Assembly (NCBI GenBank): GCA_024529925.1 | Contig: JAFEUB010001796.1 | Location: 1-64,000 of the forward strand | DNA from: Ophthalmolycus amberensis | Lineage: Eukaryota > Chordata > Actinopteri > Perciformes > Zoarcidae | DNA length: 64,000 bases | Direction of reading: 5' to 3' | Shown here: piece by piece, positions 1-24,000 of the stretch | Layout: each line of letters starts with the position of its first letter | Position numbering within the stretch: position 1 is the stretch's first letter | The notes under the pieces: generated by a model | What the model saw: the letters and a program-made list of their open reading frames with translations, nothing else | Told to the model about the DNA's origin: nothing | Database searches by the model: none | Translations under genes and position numbers: made by a program

Positions 1-871
1 ATATAGAGTCCATAACCCCCAGAGTCACCCTCCACTTTTCAAAAAAGTCTTGAAGCAAAACAACTTTTAAAAGGACAGAAACACTTAACATGAGAAAGAA
101 AGACAGAGTGATCAAAACAGAACAAATGAGCAGTTGGCATCGACAGTGAAGTCATGCCTTGAGATTAACTCTATTCAACTAAACAGCTACTTGGTCAGTG
201 ACTAGACCGAGTCACATTGATGGGTAAGAAGTATAAAGACATGCAGGAGTAGCTTTCAGTAGTTCCCTCTGGAAAGCGTTTCCCCTTTTCTTTGTGCCCT
301 GTCTGGCCAGATTTTTGGAGAAAGCTGCCAGTAATGTAGAGCGTGTGAGAGCCAGATTGATGCAGACGAACGGTAATTGCGATTAGAGGTAGATGTGACA
401 GATCATGTAAGAACAAAAATAATGGAGAAGACTGCCTTTGGGCCACTGCCTCATCTTTGATTCAGACTCCAGAGGCTTGGATCCTTCCTGTTAGCTAACA
501 TCCAGAGCCACATTTTGTAATATACATGCTGTCAAATGACCCCTTTTCTGCTGACGCTGCACAAAAGACAACTACATGTTAGCTTGCTAATCAGGCAGAC
601 TGGCCCTTTCTTTAAGTCACTGTCCACTCGGCGTAGCTTTGCATTCTGTTCTGCAACAAATTTAATTTTAAACTTGCGTGTCTTGACTTCGGATGTGTTT
701 TTTTTACGGGTGGGAAAAATACTTGCATTATGTTTCTCCACACTGTGACAGTGACCTGCTCGCTGTGGATGTACTCTGGCGGACACTGCCTGATAACTAC
801 TCTGCATTCCTGGCCAGACTGGGCGGGCGGGTGGGCTCTGGGTGCTCCGGGGATACAACCACGGGAGGTGC
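1..871 (-). other. camk1 3'UTR / downstream flank
   Basis: This is the sequence downstream of the camk1 stop codon on the minus strand. No long conserved reading frame is visible on either strand, and I saw no clear AATAAA on the minus strand, so the 3' end of the transcript may lie outside the window. The short open frames here have no recognisable similarity. Confidence 0.5.
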
Positions 872-12152
<11,281 letters not shown>

Positions 12153-12966
12153 CCTACAACGCTGGTCGGATTCGCCACACTACAGGTATGGGGCAAAAAG
12201 GAAAGAATAAAACAGAAAAAAAAGTTTTTGTAGATCTCAGAGAATGTACAATTACGTTTTGACCCGCTGCATGTGTAATCAAATCAAGATACAGCTCTGA
12301 TCAGGAGGATTGTGCTAAATCCAACCAATGGTTCACTGTTCAGACCAGTGACTTTTAATACAAATAAGAAAAAAATCCTCAATGGCAACATGGTTTTGTA
12401 ACATGCTGTAGTACGTTTTGAACCACCCTCTGATGCTGTCTCTATTACAAACATCATTCCAGCACACAGTGGCGAAATAATCGATACGATTTGAAATATG
12501 ACAATCAATGGGCACTCAACTCTTGAACCATAAGGTAGCATACTTAATTAGGAGTATTCAGGCTGCATAATATATTGTGCTTCAGTATCAGTTTAATCTC
12601 CATTACAGAGAAACATTTACCTGCTCTGCATTAGGGCTGCAGGGCGTGAATGGCAAGCAGGGGGTTGAATGGGAATTAAAACGTTCTGCCGGTGCGATGA
12701 GTCTGCGATACTGAAAATGAGTCCCACTTTCGTGTTGGTGATCATGCATGAGAGAAAAAGGCGGTGTGGGTGTGCGAACTGCTGCAGCGCTCAAGGGTAT
12801 GGCAGTCAAAGGAAGGCAGCATCGTTGGGTTAGATCAGGAGGCTGCAGGCATGCGACACGGAGGCGCACACATTAAGCTTTACAAGTTTACTGCTGACAG
12901 AAAAAAAACCGCAGGATCGATAATACATTTCGGTGAATATATGACTGTAAACAAAAAAAGACGTAC

Positions 12967-13066
12967 CTAAATTGCGATCTGTGGCTGTGATGTGTTCTCC
13001 TTCCCTCTGGGAGCGTTCTGGTTGCTGTGCTTGTGCGCAGCGCTCAGACTTCTCCTGACGTCAAGA
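12967..13066 (-). other. camk1: camk1 non-coding first exon (5'UTR)
   Basis: On the minus strand this GC-rich stretch ends with the donor TTTAG|GTACGT at 12967/12966, and the next exon begins at 12153, one base before the start codon. The 5' limit is approximate. It coincides with a CpG-containing region and a CRE, consistent with the transcription start. Confidence 0.55.
13056..13063. promoter_or_regulatory. Full CRE palindrome near the camk1 start
   Basis: A perfect TGACGTCA, the CREB/ATF consensus, at the presumed 5' end of camk1. Binding is not shown by sequence alone. Confidence 0.5.
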
Positions 13067-14579
13067 AAAGCAGACGGTCTGTGGACGTAGTGCAGCAGAA
13101 AAAAACACGCACTGTTCTCCAACGTGATCTGCGCTTCACCTTATGAGAGTCGAGACTGTCTGTCATTTGTGAACAGCGTTTACTTTATTTTATTTTACAT
13201 ATGCTGGTAGTTTGAGAACGCTTCTCGCGGCGCAGTCAATAACGCTCCCACGGTGTCAGAGTGTGCAGACAATCTTAAGAGGCTTTGAGAAACAGGCAGA
13301 ACGTGTCACTACGAAGAATGTAGCCTATGAGCCTATCATCACACAGCACTGACAACGCACACACAAGCCAAGCGGCCTGTTTAAAGTATTTGTATAGGCT
13401 ACTTAAAAAATATCAGTGTGGTTCAAACCAATAGGCCCAATGTGCACTTGCAGAGAGGTAAACCTCGGGTTTCCCACTAATGTTGATGCAACGCCCTGCT
13501 TCGCTCTCTCACAGCATCAACACCTGGATGTTGGCCGCCACAGGTCACAGAGCCCAGCAGAGGCGTGCCGGCCTAATGTTAAGTAACAGAATATAGGACA
13601 AAATACAACTGCATTTAGCACGAAAAAATACAAAAAGCTATATTCACCATCTTTTTTTACAGTCATATGAAAAGTTCAAAGGAAGTTTTTTTGCTGTATT
13701 TTTTTGTGTATTTATTGAAAATGTGTCCACAAAAACGTATAAAAACTAGATTAGTGGACTGTATATAAACACTTCAAATGTGCCCTGTATTAACTAAAGC
13801 TGTTTCAGCCACAGCCAGCGTGCAAATATATTTATTAACCCAACAGTTTGATCATTTTCGGACCATGGTCAAACATTGCTCCCCTTTGCAGCAATAAAAA
13901 TGCCATCAGACAGTGAGGCACAACATCTGAGCTCTGACCCCATTTGTATACCCAGACTCTGAAGATTAAATGTGTCAAAGATTTAAAGAGGTTTTTTTAA
14001 ACTCAACATGTAACTCCTTCCTGCCATCTACAGTAAACCAGCACAATCAACTAATTTGTTTTACACATGTAGAACTAAAACTAGAAAATATTACATTTAT
14101 ATAATTTGACATGCTCTTTTAAAACTCTATCAAGGACTCTTTTTTTACAAATCGGCTTTTGATATTTACATTTATTCTATTATTTCATTTGTCCTGTAAA
14201 CTACACATTTATCACATAACACATGTTTGCCATTGTTTTGATCTATTTTATTTATGTAAAGCACTTTGTCTTAAAAAATAAACGAGAACATTTTTTAACA
14301 TACTGTTTTGTGCTACAGTATATAAATACATGTTATTATTGTTGTTGTTAGTGCTTAACAGCTCCCTTGTAAATTCTGCGTAAAAAATACTGTCTTTTAG
14401 TACTACTAGCACTCTTGTTGGGCTACTAACATTATAGACACTAAAACATGTATTTTTATTGTTCATTGTGTATCTTCTTTATTGTGTATCAACAACATTG
14501 GGTGTATTGCTACTCCTGCCCTGAAGGGGCAGCACTGTTTTCTGTGGCGCGTTCCTTTGCTACAGACAACGCAAAACAA
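13067..14579. other. Intergenic region between the divergent camk1 and pbrm1
   Basis: About 1.5 kb between two genes transcribed away from each other. The camk1 side is GC-richer, while 13600-14500 is strongly AT-rich. No coding signal or named repeat is evident. Confidence 0.6.
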
Positions 14580-14680
14580 CCTCAACTTCCGGGCAGCAGA
14601 AGTTTTCAAACAACACTAGCTAGCTAGCCGTTACACATTTTTGCTCAGGGAACTACCGGCGAACTTTGCTTCGTTTTGAG
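14580..14680 (+). promoter_or_regulatory. pbrm1: pbrm1 promoter and probable non-coding exon 1
   Basis: An ETS-type core (CTTCCGG) lies near 14586, followed by a GCTAGC-rich stretch and a possible donor TTTTGA|GTAAGA at about 14680/14681. A good acceptor (gttcgcag) ends at 15012, 34 nt before the pbrm1 start codon, so an upstream untranslated exon is expected here. Its boundaries are approximate. Confidence 0.45.
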
Positions 14681-15046
14681 TAAGATTTGCTTTTGAAAGT
14701 CATTTTATATGTTTAATCATCCCATCTTGCATGTGCTTTCTGGTAACGTTCGAATATTTAACTTGGCTGCGTTATTAGAAAAGCGGCAAGCAAGATACGA
14801 TAAGATGCTAACATAGATAAGCTAACAGCCGCTCGCCTGGTTGCTTTGTTTCATACCATTGAAGCGGTGCTAACGCTAGCAGGTTGAGTTTGCTCTTGTT
14901 CCCGTTTTAGCCTTGATGTGAATAGCGAGATGGACGACAATGTTCCCTTTAACTAGAACTAATCGCGTGTCAATCATACTAAAGTCCACAATACGTTAAC
15001 CTCTGTTCGCAGCTAGTGGGCTAGCCTGCTGTTAAACAAGCCAGCG

Positions 15047-18000
15047 ATGTCAGCGAGCTCCAAGAGGAGAAGGGCCACTTCCCCCTCCAGCAGCGTCAGT
15101 GGAGGCGGTGACTTGGACGATGCCTCCTCTATACCTGGAAGTGGCAGAAAAAGAAGAAGAATCTCAAATGTCCCTCCTGTAGATACAGTAAATTCACGTG
15201 GTTTATACTATCACTACAACTGCCGCTTCAAAATAATGCGACATCTTATTTTATATGTGTGAACACTTTTTTGATTTCCATGACTCGTTTCCCTTTAGAT
15301 TGCTGTATGCCATGAGCTGTTCAATGCTGTCAGGGACCACAAGGACGACCAAGGGAGGCAACTTAGTGAAGTTTTCCAAAGGGTACCAAGAGAAGGTATT
15401 GCAACACAAAGGCCAGCATAGAGCCTAACATTGTTAAAAAGAATATTGTGTGGACCTGTCCAAGAAGATACACTGTACTTTATGAAATGTGACAGTCTGA
15501 CTTGTGGGCGGGTCTCACACGTACAGATCTTACAGTGGAGCCTGATTACTCTTGTTCTTTTTCAGGAATCAGCCTGATTATTATGAAACAGTGTCCCAGC
15601 CATCGATTATGACAAAAATTCAGTACAAACTGAAGTCAGAAGATTATAATGATGTGGAGCAGCTCACTGCAGATTTCCAGCTCATGTTCAACAATGCCAA
15701 ATCGTTCTTCAAGGTAAGTACTGTTAAAGTATATCTGTCACTGTAATATGGTGTAGTAGAACCATTTTTCATTTACATAATTCCTTTCCTGTTCAACTAC
15801 TCAGAGTGACACTGGAGTATCAAGCTGCATGCAAGCTGTGGGGATTATATTTGCAAACAAGGAATGAGTTTGTGCAACCGGGGGACGGAGATGAGGACGA
15901 TGAAGATGGTGATGATATGATGGATAATCCAGGAATGTCAACCGAAGATGAGGTCAGTTCCTCTTTAGATGTGTTGTTGAGTTGCCTTGCCTGCTTGTTT
16001 GACTGAAGTGTGTAACATCACTATGTCACTACAAATGTATGTTGTTTTTGTATTGACTAGATTGATGCTTTTTTTGGAAATTCATGTTTTTTGTAACAAG
16101 TAACTATTTCCAAAGAACCAATTTATGCAAATCTGTCTTTTAGACCTCAACTGTCAATTTGAAGGAATTGTTTGAGCAACTCTTGGAGGCTTTAGTGTCA
16201 CACGCTGATCCCTCAGGGCGTCATGTCAGTGAACTGTTCCAGAAATTGCCTTCCAAAATGGTGAGTCCTCCAAGATTCTTTAGCCTTCAATTTGTGCCCT
16301 GAAATAGTTAATTCTTGACATTTACAGGCCTGTCTGTGTTTCCTAGCATTACCCAGACTACTATGCCATCATAAAGGAACCAATCGATCTGAGAACGATC
16401 GCTCAAAGAATTCAGGTAATGACCGATCGCTTTGTCGTGCGTCATTCATCTTTAAAATTACTGATTTCAGAACTTCCTGATGTTTGTTTTTAATAGTCGG
16501 CACTAATTTATGTTATTTGCATAGATTGGATACTATAAAAGTGTCAATGCGATGGCCAAGGACATCGACCTGATGGCCAAAAATGCCAAAACGTACAATG
16601 AACCAGGATCTCAGGTTTTTAAGGTAAACACTTTTTCTTGATTATATTTTTTACAATATGTAACATCCCAAATATTAACAATTGTTCTCTTTTTTTATTG
16701 TATAGGATGCTAACACCATAAAGAAAGTCTTCATCCAGCGGAAGACTGAACTTGAACACGCTGAACCCACTAAATCTAGTCTTCGCATCAGGTATTAAAC
16801 GACAATTAGACACTTCTATTTGTGTTTTTTTTTTGTCTCAAACACAAACCAACAATTCATTCTCAGAAACAGCACCTACACAGTTTATGTCTTTCTGTAT
16901 TTACTGTTACTATTTAGAAATCGCAGGTCCGGCCAGGGGGATCAACTTTCTGGCGTCAGCGTAGCTCTCCACTATGGTTCAGAGGATGAGGACGACCCGG
17001 TGCTCTCTGGTAATTATCAGCGCTTCAGGCGACAGAGAAGTCTACCTTGTGTTTGAAAAAAAAAAACAAGAGTTCACCGTGTAAATGTTTACAGGCTCCG
17101 TCTGCTACGACGAGGGAGAGTCGGAGGCTGAGAGTCAGAGTTCTAGCATGGAGATGAGCAACCCGATCTTCCAGCTGTATGAAGCCGTGAGGGGTGCCAG
17201 GAACAACCAGGGCCAGGTCTTCTCTGAACCGTTCCAGCACCTGCCCTCTCGCAGGGAGTACCCCGACTACTATCAGCAGATCAAACAACCCATCGCTCTG
17301 CAGCAGATCCGGTAAGTAGTGATGACTCGGTAGATACCATGTTGAGAGGCAGAATGACAGATTAGCAAGTCCATAATAACCTTTTGCTTATTCTTAAGGG
17401 CAAAAATGAAGAACTGCGAGTATGAAAGTGTGGAGCAGATGGATGCTGACCTCACTCTGATGTTTGAGAATGCAAAGCGCTACAACATGCCTAACTCAAG
17501 CATTTACAAACGGGCGTTTAGGCTTCAGCAGATCTTGCAGGTAAGGACTCTTGCAGAAGGTGTTTTAACTCTAGTGAGGCCAAGAATGAAAGTAAAGTAA
17601 AGTAAGAAACAAATGAAGCATCTTTCAGAAATGAGTGTATTTGTCTACGGACATGTCCACCTGATCTTCCTGTTGGTAAAGGCAAAAAAGAGGGAACTTG
17701 TGAGGAGGGACGATGAGGATGGAGACAGCATTCTGTCATCTGATGCCGGGAGCATCAAGAAGAAAAGGTATGCCGGGTTTTCTCTCTCCCTTCAGATTTT
17801 CAATGATTTGTAGACTCATTGCTATTTCTCTTAAAAAATAAGAATCTGAAGTTTGCTAGCTAACAACAAATACAGCTTTGTGTCTGGGTTGCCAGCCAAG
17901 CTCATTCATATTCTACTTTGATTCTTTTGAAGCCACAAGAAAAATGTGAAAAAGAACCGAATGAAGGACTTATACGACGCAGTGACTGAGTCTAGGGAGG

Positions 18001-21000
18001 CGGGCACCAATCGCCGTCTTTGTGATCTGTTTATGTTCAAACCGTCCAAGAAGGACTACCCCGACTACTACAAAGTCATCCTGGAGCCGATAGACCTGAA
18101 GACCATTGAGCACAACGTCCGCAGCGAACGCTACGCGACAGAGGACGCTTACATGGATGACATGAGGTTGATGTTCCGAAATGCCCGGCATTACAACGAG
18201 GAGGGATCTCAGGTAGACGGTGCATTCAGTTTGAAATGTGGAATGTTAATCTTTGCTATTTTAACAATCTTGGCATAAGCTACAGTTTTCTGATACTAAC
18301 AATTTTTGTGGTGGGCATCAATGTAGGTGTATAACGATGCTGATGTTCTGGAGAAGATATTGAAGGACAAGCGTAAGGAGTTGGGACCTTTTCCTGAGGA
18401 AGATGTGGGATCTCCCAAACTGAAACTAAGTAAGTTTGATCATATTCCATGTTTTAGCCAATTTAAAATCAGATGCACTTAACATCATCGCAAACAATTT
18501 TTTAAAATGTACTTCAACATAATTTAATTTAACCTTCAATGGTTTCAGTCATTTTATAATAGTATGAAAATTAACTTAAAATGAAAGCTAATCTATTATT
18601 GTCAACTAACTTCTATTCCACTTGGCACAGCGGCAACTGTGAATATAATGGCCTCACTATTAGCTCTTGCAGAGGTCTGTACTTGATTGAGTGCAGCTGT
18701 TACATTTCGGTTTTACAATTCTGTCTAATCTTAAGTGTATTTGTGTATCTAGGAAAGATTGGTGTTTCTCCAAAGAAGTCCAAATACCTCACCCCTCTTC
18801 AGCAGAGGTTAAACGAGCTCTACGACGCCGTGCGAAACTTCACCGACCGCCGAGGTCGGCGTCTCAGCACCATCTTTCTTCGTCTGCCATCTCGCGCCGA
18901 GTTGCCCGACTACTATGCCACCATCAAGAGACCCATCGACATGGAGCGCCTCCGAAGCCACATGGCGGCCGGTCGCTACCAAGACGTCGAAACCCTGTTC
19001 GAGGATTTCGCTCTCATGTTCAACAACGCCTGCATTTACAATGAGCCAGAGTCTCTGATCTATCGGGATGCTCTGGTGCTGCACCGGGTGCTGCTGGAGA
19101 CACGCAAGCAGCAGGAGGGAGGCGAGGACTCCGGACCTCCTAATGTGGGACATCTGGTGCGAGAGCTGATCAGGAACCTGTTTGTGTCCGTGCTGGGCCA
19201 CCAGGACGAAGAGGGCCGATGCTACAGCGACTCTCTGGCGGAGATCCCCGCTGTGGATCCAGCCGCCCCCGAAAAACCACCGCAAAACTTTGATGTCATC
19301 AGGATGAACGTGGACCGAGGCCACTACAGGAGACTGGATGTCTTCCAGGAACATATGTTCGAAGTGTTGGAGAAGGCAAGGAGGCTCCACAGGTACATCA
19401 GCTTATTTTTAAAAGTCTAAAAGTTATTTCAGTGAAAATAAAGTGTTTTTGTTTTGTCCATTCTAGGAACAAAACAAAAGGAAAACAGATAATGTTTCAT
19501 TGAAACAGCAAATGGAAAAGAGTTGTCACATCATTGGGCCATTTACCTTTTTAAACTTTAAATCACATTGACATTTGGACCAGTATGCGATTGCACAACT
19601 TAAATAAAAAAGTAGTTTTGATCTCTGTAAGAGAAAAGGGGCCGCTGCCTTTTACATTGAAACTGAAATAGTCTTTTTGTGAGATTCCTGTAAAACTGTG
19701 AGACCAGAACAACTACAATCCTTCTTACAAAGTTTTTGATTAATACAATTTAACGATAAGCATGCGCCATCTGCCATCAGCCCCACCTGTATATGTTTTT
19801 GCAATGTCTGTACAAAATGATTACTGATATAACTTCAAGATTACTTCAGATTTATTCACATTTTCTTTAGTTTTACTGTTAACAAACAATTTGGATAATG
19901 TGATGTGATCTTATGACGTCCAGCTGGTGGGTTGGGTCCAAATTTAGAAGACAACATTTAACATCTTTTACAAGATTTTATTGTAAGTATCGAACTTGTT
20001 AACTGTTCAGTATACCAGCATACTTCAGCTAAAACAGTGTAATATTCTCTATTAAACAGCTTAACTGTGTTCAAAAGTGATTATGTATTGTCCTTTTTTG
20101 CATTTGCAGGACTGACTCTGAGATATTTGAGGATGCCGTGGAGCTACAGCAGTTTTTTATTAAGATCAGGGATGAGCTATGCAAGAATGGAGAGATTCTG
20201 CAGTCAACTTCACTCAACTACACGTCCAAACACCTGCACAGCGACGTGGAGCAGGAAAAGAGGGAGAAGATTCCCAAGGAGATTGAGGAGGACAAGCTAA
20301 AGACTGAGGAAGAGGAGCAGGAAAACAAAGGTGAGTGTGTATGAACACACGTGGCGTATTAAACGGGTATTACGAATGTACTAAATTGTTTACGTGGTAT
20401 TAATATGAAATCATTATGTATTTCTCATCTAAAGAGGGGGAGAAAGCCGAGGACCTGCCAGGAGAGTCGTGTCAGTCCAAGTCTGAGCGTGTGTACACTC
20501 AGGACTGCAGCTTTGAGAACATCACCTACCATGTGGGAGACTTTGTGTATGTGGAGCCGTCAGAGCCCAACCTGAAACCACACATTGTCTGTATCGAACG
20601 CCTGTGGGAGGATGAAGCAGGTAACACACGAACACACCAAGAAATACATCGGTATCAGTTGGCCACAGTTCAGACATCATTATGCAAACTGTATCATAAA
20701 CAGCTAATCTTGTACCCTTTTATGACAGAATAAGATGTTTTTATTTTCTTAATAAATACTGAGGTTTTTTCTTGTTTTGTTTATGTGTGTGTAAAGGTGG
20801 GAAGTGGCTCTACGGCTGCTGGTTCTACAGGCCAAGTGAAACCTTCCACTTGGCGACACGCAAGTTTCTGGAAAAGGAGGTCTTCAAGAGTGACTACTAC
20901 AACAAAGTGTCCATCAGTAAAGTTCTGGGCAAATGTGTGGTCTTGTTTGTGAAGGTAAGACCTTCTATAGAACCTGAATAACACACAGAAAACATTGTTT

Positions 21001-24000
21001 TCTTTTGACTCAAGGATCTGTTCAACTTATCGTGGCTTTTCTTTTTTTTTTTCTGGTATCTGTAGGATTATTTCAAAATGCAACCCGAGGGCTACAGAGC
21101 AGAGGATGTCTTCATCTGTGAATCTCGCTACGCCGGCAGGAACAAGTCATTCAAGAAGATCAAGATCTGGGCCGTGCCCGTGAGCTCTGTGAAACTTGTT
21201 TCCCGGGAGGTGCCGTTGCCTGTTGTCCGTGTCGCTTCCATGTTTGCCAAGCCGGACTATGACAATCTGACCATTTCATATGCAGGCAGCGGAGGCTTTA
21301 TTGACAAGGTGAGGTGACACTGTGTTTTCTAGGCTTATGACATGGCAATATGCAATTTGTTAATATTTGTCACAATATAAATAACACGTGAGCCCTCTGT
21401 GTGTCCATGTTTATTCGTTTAGGAGAGAGAAGATGCCCCCACGGAGATGAATGGAGCTGATCCCGGCTGTCAGCACTATGAACAGTTACACTACAACAAC
21501 ATGTGGTTTAGAGTGGGAGACTGTGTTTACATCCAGTCACATGGTCTGTCAAAGCCCCGGGTTGCCAGGTGGGTGAAAGTTATTTTTTGCCTCTTTAGAG
21601 TTATTATTGAGTTATTAACTATTGGTAACATGGCTCTCTTCACTGGGCTGCAGGATAGAGAAGCTGTGGGTTCAGAATGGAACTACTTTCTTCTTTGGGC
21701 CCATCTTTATTCACCCGGAGGAAACGGACCACGAACCCACAAAGATGTTCTACAAGAGAGAAGTGTTTCTGAGCCATCTGGAGGAGACCTTGCCCATTTC
21801 CTGTGTCACAGGTTCTGCTTTAATAACTTCTGTTCACACATCACAGTTAATCCACTTAAGGGAAGAGTTCAACGTTGTGGGAAAGAAGTTAAGATATCTG
21901 GCAGCGAGTTAAATACGAACATTGACATCACTCTCACATCTGTCAGTCACCAACCAGCAGTACACTACGCTCCACCAGAAAGCATAGAAGCTTGTTACCT
22001 GAAATGTCAAACTATTATTCATCTGCCTTTTTTTCCCTTACGGCTACATTTCTTCCAATGTATGATGCTAACACGTTTTTATTCTCACCCTCTGCTCTCC
22101 AGGCAAATGTATGGTGTCCTCCTTTAAGGACTACCTGTCATGCAGATCTACCGAGGTTTCAGAAGAGGATGTGCTGCTGTGCGAGAGCCGCTATATCGAC
22201 ACAGAAAAGCAGATGAAAAAGTTCAAGGGTCTGAAACGCTTCTCTTACTCTTCCAAAGTGGTGGAGGACGAGATATTCTATTTCAGGTCGGTCAGTCAGG
22301 CAGAGCACCGTTTCTGATTCAAAGCCGTTTCTTGCCCAGTCTGAATTTCTGTTTGTGTTTTCTCTTGTGCTGCTAATCCTGCGTAGGAAACTGATGGTGC
22401 CACAGAAGGAAGCATCGCCCTTTTTGGACAAGAAGATCAACGAGCTTGAGGTCAAACTGGCAGACGTAGAGGATGAGGATATGGAAGACATAGACGACGA
22501 CGAGGCTCCACAGACGCCGTCTATGCCTCAGGTGCAAACCCCTCTTGCAAGCGATACGGATACCGTGCCATACACTCCTCAGGTACCCATACGTCTCCAG
22601 GAAGCACACATCTTCAAACCCCATGTTCTAATTCAATTCTAAATTAAGACAAACTTTGTTTTAACTCGCATCTTTTCATGAAGTCCACTCCGAAGGTAAA
22701 GGGCTTATCTAAGAAGGAAGGAGCCAAGAGGAAGATCAACATGAGCGGCTACATCTTGTTCAGCAGTGAAATGCGTGCGGTCATTAAAGCCCGACACCCA
22801 GACTTCTCCTTTGGGGAGCTGAGTCGACTCGTGGGCACCGAGTGGAGGAACCTTGAGGCTACCAAGAAAAGCTGAATATGAAGGTGAGAAGAAGGTGTGT
22901 GTGTGTGTGTGTGTGTGCGTGTGCGCGTGCGCGCGCGTGCGTGCGTGCGTGAGTGAAAGTGCGCGCGCCGATGTGAACGGAAGTCAAGACGGCAATTATT
23001 TGTTTGTTTTTCAGAACGTGCAGCCAAACTAGTGGATCAGCAAGAGCGGTGACAGACCACCACAGAAGCAAGCGTCCCCAAGAGCAGGTACCCTCGTAGG
23101 GTCACTGATTGGGGTTTTACCTTCGCCTAGCACTATGGGAATGATAAACCAGACCGTGACACCTGTGTCAGGTAACCCCTCTCAGAGGCAGCACGAGTGT
23201 TTGACAACAAGGCAGCAGGGAAATGAGGCTGGACTGTTGAAAACCATAATCCTCTTAATTTTCTAACATTTGAAACTTATTTGTCTCAAAACTACATTCT
23301 TAAAGCAACGGTTTTCTTTTGCTGCTTTTCACATTGTTTTATGTTTATTTTACTATCACTAGCTTCACATCGGAAATGCATGACATCGACTGCATGATTT
23401 ATTCATAACCATGAATAGCTTTTAAACATTTAATTTAACCTAAATGCTTGTTTTGCCTGCTAACATTCTCAGACCCGTTTGTATTTTCTGCCCCTTACGC
23501 ACACTAAACCTTTAGCATCATCAGGTCCGGTTGTTTGGTTGAGCCAGTGGTTTCTGTTGTTCACACATTGGTCTCTAATGCAAGTCTCCTATGACATTGC
23601 ATGGCTCTCCTGGATAAGGAAGATTTTTGTCAGCACACAGCTGGACAACAAAAACCAAAAGTATATCACAGAAGATGACCATTCTGAATTTTACAGTCTA
23701 CCCAGAGGATTGATGTAAATCATGATATTTAAACCATAATTAAGTAAGAAAATGGTAACATCTTGCCAGCTTTAGACCGGATATTGCTGCTTCTATGTCC
23801 ATTAGAGTTGCACATTTGTCACTGTCTAACCACTCCTGAGCAAACATAATTACAAGAGCATGTGTAGCTGAAGGTGCATGTGTGAAAGGGGCCACAGTGT
23901 GCAGTAGTAGTGCATGTTATCATAGAGTCAGCTGCATGTCACTTATGCATGGATATGTTGTCCTCTCCTTGCACTCTTCCTAAAGGCATGATGGGAGCTT

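Noticed and set aside
18809..19390. Minus-strand frame of 193 codons
   Set aside because: Antisense shadow of the large pbrm1 exon encoding bromodomains 5 and 6.
21447..22127. Plus-strand frame of 226 codons in the pbrm1 BAH2 region
   Set aside because: It reads from exon 20 through introns. The conserved BAH2 frame requires splicing at 21568 and 21654.
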